Shown here piece after piece: positions 35,999-46,252 of a stretch of DNA of 64,000 nucleotides. Below the pieces are notes generated by a model. The model was not told the origin of the DNA. It did not search any database and was given only the letters and a program-made list of their open reading frames with translations. Each line of letters begins with the position of its first letter. The stretch's first letter is position 1. This stretch comes from Halopiger djelfimassiliensis (GTDB lineage Archaea; Halobacteriota; Halobacteria; Halobacteriales; Natrialbaceae), in NCBI RefSeq assembly GCF_000455365.1, contig NZ_HG315685.1:361514-425513 (forward strand). The letters run 5' to 3'. Position numbers and translations under genes: made by a program.

Positions 35999-37630
35999 TC
36001 AGGCGTGTTTCTCCCGTTCGCGCTCGCGCAGTTCGACCCGTCGGATCTTACCGCTCGAGGTCTTGGGAAGCTCGTCGACGAACTCGATCCGGCGGGGGTA
36101 CTTGTAGGGAGCCGTCTCCGCTTTCATGAACGACTGCAGTTCGGCCTCGAGGTCGTCGCCGCCTTCGTAGCCGTCGGCGAGGATCACGTACGCCGCGACG
36201 ACGCTGCCCCGTTGCTCGTGTGGGCTGTCCACGACGGCGGCTTCGGCGACGGCGTCGTGGCTGACGAGTGCGTCCTCGACCTCGAACGGCCCGATCCGGT
36301 ACCCTGACGAGATGATGATGTCGTCGGCACGGCCTTCGAAGAAGAAGTAGCCGTCTTCGTCTCGCGAGGCCAGATCGCCCGTACGGTAGTACTCGCCCGA
36401 GAGTTTCGCCTCGTCGAGGTCGGGCTTCTCGTAGTAGCCGTCGAAAATGGCCGGCGAGTCGATCGGCACGGCGATCTCGCCGATCTCCCCCGTTTCGACT
36501 TCCGCGTCGGCATCGACGTCGAGGATCGTCGTCCCGACGCCGGGGGCGGGCTTGCCCATACTCCCCGGCTTGACGTCGATCCCGGGGTAGTTGGTCACGA
36601 GCGCGACCGTCTCGGTCTGCCCGTAGCCGTCACGGGGGGTCACGCCCCACGCCTCCTCGATGCGCTCGATCGGTTCGCGGTTGAGCGGTTCGCCGGCAGA
36701 CAGCGCGTCACGCACCCCGACATCGTAGGCTTCGAGGTCGGCGTTTGCGAACATACGGTACTGCGTCGGGACCGCACAGAGGCGCGTGACGCCTTCGTCC
36801 TCGAGAAGCTGGAGGAACCGCTCGGGATCGAACTCGCCGTCGTAGACGAGCTGGGTCGCGCCGGTCGTGAGCCCGACGCCGACCGGACTCCAGAACCACT
36901 TCGCCCAGCCGGTCCCGGTCGTCGCCCACAGCAACTCGTTCTCGAGGTCGGTATCCTCGTCGATCCCCCACCAGTACGGCGCGTTGATCCGGTTGAAACA
37001 GTACATCCAGCGGTGTTTGTGCAGGACCGGTTTCGGCTTGCCGGTCGTGCCACTGGTGTAGTTGATCGACATCGGGTCTTCGGCACCGAGGGACGGCCCG
37101 TCGTACTCGGTCGGCCGATCGGCGACGACGGACCGATACGTCGACCACCGGTCGTCCGAACGGTCGTCGGTCCCATCGAGGACGATGACCCGCTCGAGCG
37201 GCGTGTCCTCGAGGACGGGCTCGACCATCTCGGTCAACGACTCGTGGACGACGATCGTCGACGCGTCACAGTCGCGGGCCCGAAACGCGATGTCGTTCGA
37301 CCGGAGCATCGAGGAGCAGGGGACCAACAGCGCCCCGACCGAGAGCGCCCCCAGCTGGACCGCGAAGGCGTCCGGGTGGCGAGGAAACAGATGCATCACG
37401 CGATCGCCCCGACCGACGCCCAGTTGTGCGAGCCCGCTGGCAAAGCGGTACATCCCGTCCCGGAGGTCGGCGTACGTCCGTTCCACCCGCTCGCCCGACT
37501 CGTTCAGGTAGCGGACGGCGACCCGATCGCCGATCTCGTCGGCGTAGTCGGCGACGACCGACGGGATCGTGTACGTCTCCGGTACGTCCCATTCGAACGC
37601 CTCGACTGTGGCATTGTAATTCACACCCAT
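35999..37630 (-). CDS. AMP-forming acyl-CoA synthetase
   Basis: The 543-residue ANL-superfamily ligase activates a carboxylic acid with ATP and CoA. It has P-loop-like SINYTSGTTGKPKPVLH near residue 190, the adenylate motif GYGQTE near 345, YRTGDLASRDEDGYFFFEGR near 415 and a C-terminal catalytic Lys in KTSSGKIRR. The medium-chain/branched acid subclass is likely from context. ATG 37630 (MGVNYNAT) is chosen over the ATG four codons upstream. It is divergent from methylmalonyl-CoA mutase. Confidence 0.93.
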   Translation of the reverse strand: MGVNYNATVEAFEWDVPETYTIPSVVADYADEIGDRVAVRYLNESGERVERTYADLRDGMYRFASGLAQLGVGRGDRVMHLFPRHPDAFAVQLGALSVGALLVPCSSMLRSNDIAFRARDCDASTIVVHESLTEMVEPVLEDTPLERVIVLDGTDDRSDDRWSTYRSVVADRPTEYDGPSLGAEDPMSINYTSGTTGKPKPVLHKHRWMYCFNRINAPYWWGIDEDTDLENELLWATTGTGWAKWFWSPVGVGLTTGATQLVYDGEFDPERFLQLLEDEGVTRLCAVPTQYRMFANADLEAYDVGVRDALSAGEPLNREPIERIEEAWGVTPRDGYGQTETVALVTNYPGIDVKPGSMGKPAPGVGTTILDVDADAEVETGEIGEIAVPIDSPAIFDGYYEKPDLDEAKLSGEYYRTGDLASRDEDGYFFFEGRADDIIISSGYRIGPFEVEDALVSHDAVAEAAVVDSPHEQRGSVVAAYVILADGYEGGDDLEAELQSFMKAETAPYKYPRRIEFVDELPKTSSGKIRRVELREREREKHA

Positions 37631-37756
37631 GATTGGGCACATATCTCATACTGTAAGTAATAGTTTGTCGTTCGTGTCACCGCCGTCGAACCGGGACTCC
37701 GGCTCCGTGTCCGGTAACAACAACACTTTAGATTCTTGGCACTCATAGTCATACCA

Positions 37757-39457
37757 ATGTTTGACCCAGACGAGATCGATCGGATCCGCGAGCAACGCGA
37801 CCGATGGGAATCCGACACCCTCGAGCCGGTACTCGAGCGCCACGGCGAGCGCAAGGACCGGTTCGCCACGGTGTCGAACCACGAGGTCGATCGGCTGTAC
37901 ACCCCCGAGGATATTGCCGACCTCGATTTGGAGACTGATCTCGGGTTTCCCGGCGAGCCGCCGTACACGCGGGGCCCATATCCGACGATGTACCGCGGTC
38001 GCACGTGGACGATGCGCCAGTTCGCCGGATTTGGCACCGCCGAGGAGACGAACGAGCGGTTCCACTATCTCATCGATCAGGGCCAAACGGGGCTGTCGAC
38101 GGCGTTCGACATGCCGTCGCTGATGGGGATCGACTCGGATCACCCGATGAGCGAGGGTGAAGTCGGGAAGGAAGGCGTCGCCGTCGACACCTTGCGGGAT
38201 ATGGAGATCCTGTTCGACGGGATCGATATCGGCGAGGTCTCGACCTCGTTTACGATCAACCCCTCGGCAGCGGTCATCTACGCGATGTACATCGCGCTGG
38301 CCGACCAGCAGGGCGTTCCCCGCGAGGAGATCAGGGGCACCCTCCAGAACGACATGCTCAAGGAGTTCATCGCTCAGAAGGAGTGGGTCGTTCCGCCCCG
38401 TCCTTCCCTCGAGATCGTCACCGACACGATCGAGTTCGCCGTCGAGGAGACGCCGAAGTTCCACCCCATCTCGATCTCGGGCTATCACATCCGCGAGGCC
38501 GGCTCGACCGCAGCACAGGAGGCCGCGTTCACGCTGGCCGACGGCTTCGCTTACGTCGAGGACTGTCTCGACCGCGGGCTCGAGGTCGACGAGTTCGCAC
38601 CGTTGCTCTCGTTTTTCTTCAACTCCCACAACTCGATCTTCGAGGAAATCGCGAAGTTCCGCGCGTCGCGTCGCGTCTATGCCCGGGTCATGGAGGAGTG
38701 GTACGGGGCGTCGAAACCCGAGTCCAGACGGCTGAAGTTCCACACACAGACGGCGGGCCAGTCCCTGACCGCCCAGCAACCGCTCAACAACATCGTCCGG
38801 GTTACCATTCAGGCGCTCGCGGGCGTTCTCGGGGGGACCCAGTCACTCCATACGAACAGTTTCGACGAGGCGCTTGCCCTCCCCAGCGAAAAGGCAGTGC
38901 GCGTCGCTTTGCGGACCCAGCAGATCATCGCCGAGGAGTCCGGCGCGGCCGATATCGTCGATCCGATGGGCGGCAGTTTCGCGATCGAGGCGCTTACCAA
39001 CGAGATGGAAGCGGAGATCATGGACTACATCGAGGAGATCAAAGCCCTCGGCGACGGCTCGGTTCGCGACGGCGTTCTCGCGGGCATCGATCAGGGCTAC
39101 TACCACCGGGAGATCGGCGAAGCCAGCTACGAGTATCAGCAACGCGTCGAGCGCGGCGAGGAAGTCGTCGTCGGGGTCAACGAGTACACGATCGAGGAGG
39201 ATACCTCCCCGGAAATCCTCCAGATCGACGGCACGACGCGCGAGCGCCAACTCGAGCGGCTCGAGCACGTCAAGGACGAACGCGACGACGAGGCCGTCGA
39301 CGCGACGCTCGAGGCCCTCTCGGAGGCCATCGAAACCGACGAGAACGTGATGCCGTCCATCGTCGACGCGGTGAAAGCGTACGCGACGATGGGCGAGATC
39401 ATGCAGGTGTTCGAGGACCACTACGGCTCCTACCAGGAGGAACTGACGCCCGTCTGA
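37757..39457 (+). CDS. mutA: Methylmalonyl-CoA mutase large (catalytic) subunit
   Basis: The 566-residue subunit has only the catalytic TIM barrel; the cobalamin-binding domain is normally a separate small subunit in haloarchaea. It converts methylmalonyl-CoA to succinyl-CoA with coenzyme B12. Family segments include YPTMYRGRTWTMRQFAGFGT, TAFDMPSLMG, FHPISISGYHIREAGSTAAQ and FNNSHNSIFEE-like residues. It ends the propionyl/branched-chain degradation cluster. The B12 subunit gene is not seen in this window. Confidence 0.95.
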   Translation: MFDPDEIDRIREQRDRWESDTLEPVLERHGERKDRFATVSNHEVDRLYTPEDIADLDLETDLGFPGEPPYTRGPYPTMYRGRTWTMRQFAGFGTAEETNERFHYLIDQGQTGLSTAFDMPSLMGIDSDHPMSEGEVGKEGVAVDTLRDMEILFDGIDIGEVSTSFTINPSAAVIYAMYIALADQQGVPREEIRGTLQNDMLKEFIAQKEWVVPPRPSLEIVTDTIEFAVEETPKFHPISISGYHIREAGSTAAQEAAFTLADGFAYVEDCLDRGLEVDEFAPLLSFFFNSHNSIFEEIAKFRASRRVYARVMEEWYGASKPESRRLKFHTQTAGQSLTAQQPLNNIVRVTIQALAGVLGGTQSLHTNSFDEALALPSEKAVRVALRTQQIIAEESGAADIVDPMGGSFAIEALTNEMEAEIMDYIEEIKALGDGSVRDGVLAGIDQGYYHREIGEASYEYQQRVERGEEVVVGVNEYTIEEDTSPEILQIDGTTRERQLERLEHVKDERDDEAVDATLEALSEAIETDENVMPSIVDAVKAYATMGEIMQVFEDHYGSYQEELTPV

Positions 39458-39465
39458 GACGCCGA

Positions 39466-39978
39466 TCACGCGGCGTCGGAAGCGGTCTCTCGCTCGAGGA
39501 CGAACGTACACTCCTGCGAGATGTCCTCCCCGACCGGAACGGGTTCGGTTCCGGCTTTCTCGAAGCCGAACTCCCGGTAGAAGCGCTTGCCGAGTTCGTT
39601 CGCGTCGAGGACCATCGCCTCGATCCGATCGACTCCCTGCTCGAAGAGGATGCGACACGTCTCCTCGAGCAGCCGCGTTCCGAACCCGTCGGTACGGTGG
39701 TCCGGAGCGACGTACACGCGAAGGATCGTCCCGTCGGTCGCATCGACGTTCCAGGTCGCGTGTGCGAACCCGACGACCCCGCCGTCCCGTTCGGCGACGA
39801 GCACGAGCGCTCGCGTCCAGGCGATGGCGTCACGGAGGCGGTCTTCGGCGTACCACTCGTCGAGTCCGTCCCGGATCGAGTCGCGGCTCAGAAACTCGGG
39901 ATAGTCGGTCGTCCACGACTGCTGTGCGACGTTCTGGATCGCCTCGATGTCGTCGACCGTCGCTTCGCGGATCGCCAT
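39466..39978 (-). CDS. GNAT-family N-acetyltransferase
   Basis: The 170-residue enzyme has an acetyl-CoA binding segment RVYVAPDHRTDGFGTRLLEE near residue 95 and a beta-bulge VVGFAHATWNV. It transfers acetyl to an amine of unknown acceptor. ATG 39978 (MAIREATVDD) is the usual GNAT start. It converges on the mutase, 8 bases apart. Confidence 0.88.
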   Translation of the reverse strand: MAIREATVDDIEAIQNVAQQSWTTDYPEFLSRDSIRDGLDEWYAEDRLRDAIAWTRALVLVAERDGGVVGFAHATWNVDATDGTILRVYVAPDHRTDGFGTRLLEETCRILFEQGVDRIEAMVLDANELGKRFYREFGFEKAGTEPVPVGEDISQECTFVLERETASDAA

Positions 39979-40644
39979 GTGCAACCAACACCACAGACGG
40001 AATTAGTGTTTTCTCCGCCGTCGAGTGTCGACCGGTGACGAACGCGCGGTCATGCCCTCACCGCCTATTATAGGATAATATATGGGGACAAACTAATACC
40101 TAGTGTGGTTGAACTCAATATGGGAATGAAGAATAATCAGATATTTTGTAGCTATGGAAAGCGAATATCCTAGCCGACTATATAGTGGGTGTCTGCGCGA
40201 TTGGATTAGGGATCGAAGGCTATCTCGGAAATATTGTGGGAATAGTGGTATAAAATGGAGGTAGTCGACAGAAATATGCAGTTATGGTTGTAACTTTCAG
40301 ATATCTATACGCGAATCCGCCTTACTGCCGCTAACCGTCTGTAACGCTCGAGAAATGCGGTACGTCTCCGATCGCTCGACCGGTCCACCCATGTCTAATT
40401 CTATCTATATATCGAAGTTCAAAGTACTACTACGAAAAGAGGTGTTTGTTAGAGTACTCCTCAATCACGTCCGGACTCTCCCTTCGAACGCTTGCGTCGG
40501 AGCGGCTCGTCGCACACACGCGATCAGCGTGAGCCGTCGGCTGTTCGGCCGGAGTCGTCGGGAGAAGTGAATGAGGGGATTCGAACGGCAGCGACCGACG
40601 TTGGTACTCCTCTGGGCAGTACCGGGTTACTCCCTCGAGAGAAG
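39979..40644. other. AT-rich island between GNAT gene and tRNA-Ile
   Basis: These 666 bases have no convincing gene. From about 40060 to 40340 the composition drops to AT-rich, unlike the surrounding genes, and returns to GC-rich before the tRNA. A tRNA-like T-arm string (GTTCGAATCCCC on the minus strand) lies near 40573-40584, without a complete tRNA fold. It may be a relic of an old integrated element. Confidence 0.45.
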
Positions 40645-40718
40645 TGGGCCAACTCGGATTTGAACCGAGAGCCTCCACCTTATCAGAGTGGCGCTCAACC
40701 TAATTGAGCTATTGGCCC
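40645..40718 (-). tRNA. tRNA-Ile(GAU)
   Basis: Minus-strand cloverleaf: the acceptor stem GGGCCAA pairs with TTGGCCC, the discriminator is A, and the D arm is GCTC/GAGC. The anticodon stem is CCACT/GGTGG with loop CTGATAA, so the anticodon is GAT. The T loop is TTCAAAT. CCA is not encoded. A TATA-like CTTAAAC lies about 35-40 bases upstream of the 5' end. Confidence 0.96.
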
Positions 40719-40786
40719 GCGTCCGCACTCAATAGTTGCTCGGTGGGATGTTTAAGCGTTTCTTTCCATCGGGGCCGTGCGAACCG

Positions 40787-41380
40787 CTACCGCGTGAACG
40801 TGTCGTCGGAGTCGTCGTCCGTGTCGTCGGATTCGAAATCGATTCGGTAGGACTCCTCGTCGCCGGTATCGACGGTGTAGGCGTCCGTGCCGAGATCGTA
40901 CGTTCCGCCGTCGGTCGATTCGGTGCCGGTGGTCGACCCGTCGCGTCGTTCTCCGTCCGGGAAGCCGTAGGTCCAGACGGTGCCGCTCACGAAGCCATCG
41001 GTTTTCTTGTCGGCGTAGGGGACGATCACGTATCGTTTGAGCGCCATCCGGATGGGGATCCGCGTGAGCGGGACCACGAGCAGGAACCCGAGCAGGTCGG
41101 TTACCAGTCCGGGCGTCAGCAGGAAGGCTCCGGAGGCGATGAGCAGTCCGCCGTCGAGCAGCTCGTTCGTCGGCGGTTCCCCTCTGGTGAGGGTTCGTTG
41201 CATCTTCCGGATGGTTCGTCTCCCCTCAGCACGGACGAGCAACATGCCGATGAGTCCGGTCAGGACGACGAGCAGCACCATCCCCGCCCATCCGATGTAG
41301 CTGGTCTGACTGACAACGATTGCGAGGATCACCGCATCGAGGAAGGGGATGAGCAATAACGCGAAGAGCCACCGGAGCAT
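40787..41380 (-). CDS. FxsA-family membrane protein
   Basis: The 197-residue protein has four hydrophobic helices in the first 115 residues (MLRWLFALLLIPFLDAVILA, GWAGMVLLVVLTGLIGMLLV, LLIASGAFLLTPGLVTDLLGFLLVVPLTRI), the FxsA layout, followed by an acidic hydrophilic tail of about 80 residues. It is an inner-membrane protein with no known enzymatic role. ATG 41380 puts the first helix at the N-terminus. Confidence 0.85.
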   Translation of the reverse strand: MLRWLFALLLIPFLDAVILAIVVSQTSYIGWAGMVLLVVLTGLIGMLLVRAEGRRTIRKMQRTLTRGEPPTNELLDGGLLIASGAFLLTPGLVTDLLGFLLVVPLTRIPIRMALKRYVIVPYADKKTDGFVSGTVWTYGFPDGERRDGSTTGTESTDGGTYDLGTDAYTVDTGDEESYRIDFESDDTDDDSDDTFTR

Positions 41381-41571
41381 ACCCCGATATAGCCGGCGGA
41401 GGATCAAAACCCTTTACTCTCGTTGCGAGCGCCGGGTTCAGGATGTCGTTCGTTCCGTGTGTTTTGACGCCCTGTTTCGTTCGATCTGTCGTACTATCAC
41501 GAACGATGACGTCATTGTGGTACTCGGATCACCATCACTTTTATTAAACTAATGGAATTATTGAATGTCGT

Positions 41572-41585
41572 AGTAAATTATATAT
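41572..41585 (+). promoter_or_regulatory. Probable TATA element of the glycerophosphodiesterase gene
   Basis: GTAAATTATATATC lies about 27-40 bases before ATG 41612. The gap 41381-41611 has no gene and is AT-rich at its right end. Confidence 0.5.
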
Positions 41586-41611
41586 CTCGTCTAGCGTCTT
41601 GTACTAGTGCA

Positions 41612-42613
41612 ATGCAATCGAATGCAAGCATGCTCAACCGACGGCGGTTCATGGTCGGGACGGGCGCGGCAGTGGCCGGCAGTGCAGTCACATCGTCGGC
41701 CGGTGCGAAGAAGGGGAAACGAGCCACGAAGAACAACGGACGCGGTTCGCGTAACGATCGGGCAACGGTCATCGCCCACCGAGGTTTCGCGGGTGCGTAT
41801 CCCGAAAACACCGTCGGAGCGTTCGAACTCGCGGCGAAAGGCGGCTCCAACGACCGTGCTGCAAACCGTGGTGCGGACTGGATCGAACTCGACGTCTACC
41901 CGACCGCCGACGGCGACATCGCGATCTTCCACAACCGCGAACTGGGCGGAGAGACCGACACCGAGGGCAAGATCTACGACCTACCCTCCGAGGAGGTCTT
42001 CTCGGCGGAAGTTCTCGAGAGCGGGGAGACGATACCGTCGCTCGAGGAGGCGCTGGACGCGATCCCGAACAGCGTCGGTGTGAACATCGAGATCAAGGTC
42101 GCAGCCGAGGAACTCGACTGGGCGTGGGGCGCGACGGATCCGAAGTACTACGACCGTGACGACCCACACGACTACGACCATCCCGAGGAGGAACTCGAGC
42201 AGTGGCAGTGGCTCCAGACGATGGTCGACATCGCGGCCGAGTACAACAACGAGATCCTGCTGTCGACGTTCTGGGAGGGTGCCATCTGGGCGCTCGAGAA
42301 CGACATCGACCACGACTTCCCGGTCGGGTTCCTGATGTGGTACTCCATCCGGGAAGGCCTCGACATGGCCGACAAGTACGACCTCGCCGCACTCAACCCG
42401 TCGACGGGCATGATTCAGGGAACATCGATGTTCGACGCGGAAATGTACGCCGACGAAACCGACGTCGACCTCGTCGCCGAAGCACACGATCGCGACCTCC
42501 CGGTCAACGCCTATACGGTCGAAACCTGGCACGAAGTCGAAGAACTCATCGACGCCGGCGTCGACGGGCTCTTCCTCGACTATCCGGGCATCGTTCGCTG
42601 GGGCGCGCTGTAG
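41612..42613 (+). CDS. Glycerophosphodiester phosphodiesterase, Tat-exported
   Basis: The 333-residue GDPD-family enzyme hydrolyses glycerophosphodiesters. A Tat signal (LNRRRFMVGTGAAVAGSAVTSSAG, residues of about 8-32) directs folded export. The catalytic motif VIAHRGFAGAYPENT near residue 53, ELDVYPTADGDIAIFHN and NIEIKVAAEE hold the active-site His and Glu/Asp residues. The C-terminus DGLFLDYPGIV is typical. ATG 41612 and 41630 are both possible; the TATA-like element supports 41612. It probably recovers glycerol phosphate from lipids outside the membrane. Confidence 0.92.
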   Translation: MQSNASMLNRRRFMVGTGAAVAGSAVTSSAGAKKGKRATKNNGRGSRNDRATVIAHRGFAGAYPENTVGAFELAAKGGSNDRAANRGADWIELDVYPTADGDIAIFHNRELGGETDTEGKIYDLPSEEVFSAEVLESGETIPSLEEALDAIPNSVGVNIEIKVAAEELDWAWGATDPKYYDRDDPHDYDHPEEELEQWQWLQTMVDIAAEYNNEILLSTFWEGAIWALENDIDHDFPVGFLMWYSIREGLDMADKYDLAALNPSTGMIQGTSMFDAEMYADETDVDLVAEAHDRDLPVNAYTVETWHEVEELIDAGVDGLFLDYPGIVRWGAL

Positions 42614-42780
42614 GACGACCGCCGACTATCGAGCCAACGCATTTTTGATCGGGAACTGAGCCCGATTCGACGCGGACGACTGTCGCCAAACGACGCGAGA
42701 CAGCTACCGGCAAGCGCCGTCTCGAGCGGTCGTACGTGGCGAACGAAGCCCTTACCCCGATACCGACCCTCGAACCGAGT

Positions 42781-44439
42781 ATGGATGACGTCACGCGGGT
42801 CGAGTGGCGCGAATGGGGTCAGGACGCCTTCGACGCGGCCGAGCGAGACGAGATCCCCGTGTTGCTCTCGCTTACCGCGACGTGGTGTGACCACTGTCAC
42901 GAGATGGACGAAGCGACCTACGGGGAGCCACGGATCGCGGCGAACATCAACGACAGTTTCGTCCCGGTCCGGGTCGACGTCGACCGTCGCCCGCGCGTAC
43001 GTGATCGATACAACATGGGTGGCTTTCCGTCGACGGTCTTTCTCGCCCCCGACGGCAACGTTTTGACCGGCGCGGGGTATCTCGGCCCCGACGGGATGCG
43101 TCAGGTGCTCGACAGCGTCCGGACGATGTGGGAGACGAAAGGCAGCGGTGCTGCCCGTATCCCGCGCCCGCTCCGGGAGGATAATCCACCCGCCGGCGAC
43201 CTCACCGGCGACATCGAAGCCTCGATGCTCGGCCAACTGACCGAGACCTACGACGAGGTCGCGGGCGGATGGGGTGACAGCCCGAAGTTCCCGTTGCCCG
43301 ACGCGCTCGAGTTCACGCTCAAGCGCGACCGGGAGATGGCGCTGCGGTCGTTCGACGCGGTGAGTGCGAACCTGCTGGACGAGTACGATGGCGGGTTTTT
43401 CCGGTTTGCGACCGACCGCGACTGGGCGGGACTGCAACGCGAGAAGCTACTGGACTCGAACGGGGCGCTCGTGCGTGCGTTCGCGAACGCCTACCTGCAC
43501 ACGGGCGACGACGAGTATCGCGAGCCTGCCGAACGGACGATCGAATTCCTCACGACGACGCTGTGGAACGGCGATGTCGACGCCTTCGCGAACAGTCAGG
43601 CCCCCGGGGAGCCGGATGCCTACAGCCTCGACGCGACCGACCGTACAGCGGCCCCGGAGCCGCCGGTCGACGAGAGAGTTTTCGCCGGCCCGAACGCGCT
43701 GGCGATCGAGGGGTTGTTGACCTACGCCGCCTACACCGACGACGACCGCGCCCGTCGGTACGCCGAGCGTGCCCTCGCGACGCTTCGCGAGGACCTGATC
43801 GAGGACGGCGTCGTGGCTCACGCACACCCCGCCACGATCGAGCGCGCCGATGTGGATGTGGACGATCCGGCGTGTCTCCTCACGAATCAAGCACGGGCGC
43901 TGGCTGCCCTGACGACGGCCGCAACCACCCTCGAGACGGGCGCTCTCGCCGATGCAACCGCGGTTGCCGACGCGACGATCGACCGGCTCCGCGACGGGGA
44001 CTCGTTCCACGACGGGCCGGCTGTGGGGGCCGGCTTGCTCGATCGGCCGCTTCGACCGCTGGACGCAAACGTCTCGTTCGCCGACGCACTCGTCGACCTC
44101 GCCGTTCTCACCGGCGACGAGCGCTACCGCGATATCGCCCGGGAGACGCTCGAGGACTTCGCGGGCGCGAGCGATCGGTTCGGCGTCCAGATCGCCCGGT
44201 ACGCGACGGTTACGTCCCGGCTGCTCGAGGGACCGCTCGTGATCTTCGTCGGTGACGAACCCGGGTCGGAACTCCACCGCGCTGCGGTACGGCTCGCGGA
44301 CCACGAGAAAATCGTCGTCCCGGATTCGACCGCCGATCTCCCGTCGGGAACGGCGCGGGTCGAGCTGGGTGAGCGAACGTCCGACCGGGCCGAAACTCCG
44401 GAGCAGTTGAGCGAACGCGTCGGCTCCGTTCTGGAGTGA
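42781..44439 (+). CDS. DUF255 thioredoxin-domain protein (SSP411/YyaL family)
   Basis: The 552-residue protein has an N-terminal DUF255 thioredoxin-like domain (residues 1-130) with the redox motif WCDHCH and a C-terminal alpha/alpha-barrel region (SPKFPLPDALEFTLK, FFRFATDRDWAGLQREKLLDSNG, GPNALAIEGLL). The exact substrate of this widespread family is not known. ATG 42781 gives MDDVTRVEWREWG, the usual start. A full family member normally has 600 to 700 residues, so this copy is on the short side. Confidence 0.9.
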   Translation: MDDVTRVEWREWGQDAFDAAERDEIPVLLSLTATWCDHCHEMDEATYGEPRIAANINDSFVPVRVDVDRRPRVRDRYNMGGFPSTVFLAPDGNVLTGAGYLGPDGMRQVLDSVRTMWETKGSGAARIPRPLREDNPPAGDLTGDIEASMLGQLTETYDEVAGGWGDSPKFPLPDALEFTLKRDREMALRSFDAVSANLLDEYDGGFFRFATDRDWAGLQREKLLDSNGALVRAFANAYLHTGDDEYREPAERTIEFLTTTLWNGDVDAFANSQAPGEPDAYSLDATDRTAAPEPPVDERVFAGPNALAIEGLLTYAAYTDDDRARRYAERALATLREDLIEDGVVAHAHPATIERADVDVDDPACLLTNQARALAALTTAATTLETGALADATAVADATIDRLRDGDSFHDGPAVGAGLLDRPLRPLDANVSFADALVDLAVLTGDERYRDIARETLEDFAGASDRFGVQIARYATVTSRLLEGPLVIFVGDEPGSELHRAAVRLADHEKIVVPDSTADLPSGTARVELGERTSDRAETPEQLSERVGSVLE

Positions 44440-44525
44440 TCTCAGGGTCCGCACACTCCGATTTCGAAATCGGCGTTTGTCAAACAACCACAGTGTTTAT
44501 GTTTCTCCGGTGGGTTGCTCCGCAT

Positions 44526-45329
44526 ATGGCCAGTCTCAGGGATCTCGGCCTCTCCGAATACGAAGCTCGAGCCTATCGGGCACTCCTCAATACCGGCCCG
44601 ACAACGGCCAAAGAGTTGTCGCGCGCCAGCGACGTGCCGATGGGGCGGATCTACGACGTGCTCAACAGCATCGAGCAGTACAACCTCGTCCGCACCCAGA
44701 CCGCGAGCCGTCCGAAGAAGTACGTCGCCGTCGAACCGTCGACCGCGCTGGATCGGCTGCTCGACGACAAGAAACGCGAACTCGAGGAGAAAGCCGAACA
44801 GTACGAGTCGATCGTCGACGAACTCTCCAACGAACTCGACGCGGCCGACCCCGTCGAAGAGCAGTTCTGGACCGCCGCCGTCGGCCCGGATGAGACGAAG
44901 GATCTCCTGTTAGAACGGCTCGCGGCCGCCGATCAGGACATCGTGATGATCGCGGCGAACCCGGTTCCCCAGCGGGACATGCAGACCGCCGGCGAGGACG
45001 TGCTCGCACAGCTCGAACACGCCCTCGACCGCGGCGTCTCCGTCAACGTGTTGATGACGCGCGAACTGGTCGCGTCCCTCTCCGAGAACGTCGGAAAACG
45101 CTACCGGGAGACGCTTCAGGCCCGCGACGACTTCGACGTCCGAACGAACGACGACGTCACCGGTTCGTTCAACGTCATCGACAGCGTCGAGGTCTGTATT
45201 CAGGTCCCGAACCCGCTGTCGTCGGGCGACGCGTTCGGAATGATCGACCTCAAGGATCCGGAGTTCGCCGCGAACGTCCACGAGGAGTTCGTCCCGCGGT
45301 GGGAAGCGGCCGATCCGCTTACGTTCTAG
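44526..45329 (+). CDS. TrmB-family transcriptional regulator
   Basis: The 267-residue protein has an N-terminal winged helix ([34 protein letters not shown]), a coiled linker ([18 protein letters not shown]) and a C-terminal PLD-like effector domain from residue 100. TrmB-family proteins control sugar or gluconeogenesis genes; no target is visible here. The stop overlaps the convergent mptA stop through CTAG. Confidence 0.9.
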   Translation: MASLRDLGLSEYEARAYRALLNTGPTTAKELSRASDVPMGRIYDVLNSIEQYNLVRTQTASRPKKYVAVEPSTALDRLLDDKKRELEEKAEQYESIVDELSNELDAADPVEEQFWTAAVGPDETKDLLLERLAAADQDIVMIAANPVPQRDMQTAGEDVLAQLEHALDRGVSVNVLMTRELVASLSENVGKRYRETLQARDDFDVRTNDDVTGSFNVIDSVEVCIQVPNPLSSGDAFGMIDLKDPEFAANVHEEFVPRWEAADPLTF

Positions 45330-46252
45330 CTACTGATTTCTTCCCGCAGCGTCGCCATCTCGACGACGCGTTCGGCGTGGGCGTTGTGCTGGTGGATCGA
45401 CTCGTCGTTCGACTGGCTCATCGTGATCACTGCGTCGTCCGGCAGGTGATCGAACTCCTCGACGACGCCCTCGGCCATCGACCGGACGCAGTCCTCGACG
45501 AACTTCGCGTCCGCGTGGGCCTCGTAGGTCATGTGATCCTCGTCGGGCCGCTTCGCGAGGTTGTAGATCCGTGCGCTCATCGAGTCTCTGGCCACGTCGA
45601 TGATATCGTTGAGATCGACCGCGGGATCGCCGCTTGACTCGACGGTCAGCGTGGCATGTCCACGCTGGGAGTGTCCCGGCTGCGGGACCTCCTCGAGGAA
45701 CGTCTCGATCGTTTCCCCTTCGACGCCGAGGTCCTCGAGCGTCTGTTTTGCGCGCGCGGCGGACATGCCCTGCGAGCAGGGACAGACCGTCATCCCCGTG
45801 ACCTTCGCGCCGATCTCCTCGCGGGTGCCCTCGTCCGTCGCGGTTGCGGAGGCGACGATGTCGACGGTGTGTTGGGTTTCGCGGTCGCTCGCCGGCGTCT
45901 GTTCGCGCCGCATGAACTCCGCCTCCATGGACACCTCCGCCTTCGAGGTGTAGTCGTGTTTCTCGAGGAGTCGCTCGGCGGCGTCGCCACAGACCTCCTC
46001 GACGCGGTAGGCCTCCTCGCGGGTCGCGTCCTCGAGGATTTCGTCGATGACCTCCATGTTGCGGCTCATGTCCGCGCCCTTTCGCCAGGCGGGGAGATCG
46101 ACGAAGACCTCGAACTCGGCGGTGAGAACGATCGGTCGCTTGTCCTCGCGCGCGATCTTGACGAGTTTTTCGACGCCGGTGACGCCGACCTGACTCAGGC
46201 CGACGGTGACGTCGGGCGACGTTGCCTGCACGTCCGGAAGCTGGTGACTCAT
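45326..46252 (-). CDS. mptA: GTP cyclohydrolase MptA
   Basis: This 308-residue FolE2-family (tunnelling-fold) enzyme opens GTP to a dihydroneopterin cyclic phosphate, the first pterin step in haloarchaeal folate-type cofactor synthesis. The metal motif [11 protein letters not shown] is near residue 155, and [15 protein letters not shown] is near 180. ATG 46252 is the chosen start; the longer upstream frame is not family-like. It converges on the TrmB gene with overlapping stops. Confidence 0.95.
   Translation of the reverse strand: MSHQLPDVQATSPDVTVGLSQVGVTGVEKLVKIAREDKRPIVLTAEFEVFVDLPAWRKGADMSRNMEVIDEILEDATREEAYRVEEVCGDAAERLLEKHDYTSKAEVSMEAEFMRREQTPASDRETQHTVDIVASATATDEGTREEIGAKVTGMTVCPCSQGMSAARAKQTLEDLGVEGETIETFLEEVPQPGHSQRGHATLTVESSGDPAVDLNDIIDVARDSMSARIYNLAKRPDEDHMTYEAHADAKFVEDCVRSMAEGVVEEFDHLPDDAVITMSQSNDESIHQHNAHAERVVEMATLREEISS

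Noticed and set aside
38383-40038. 551-residue plus-strand frame inside methylmalonyl-CoA mutase
   Set aside because: Out-of-frame shadow of a GC-rich gene; arginine-rich and without family features.
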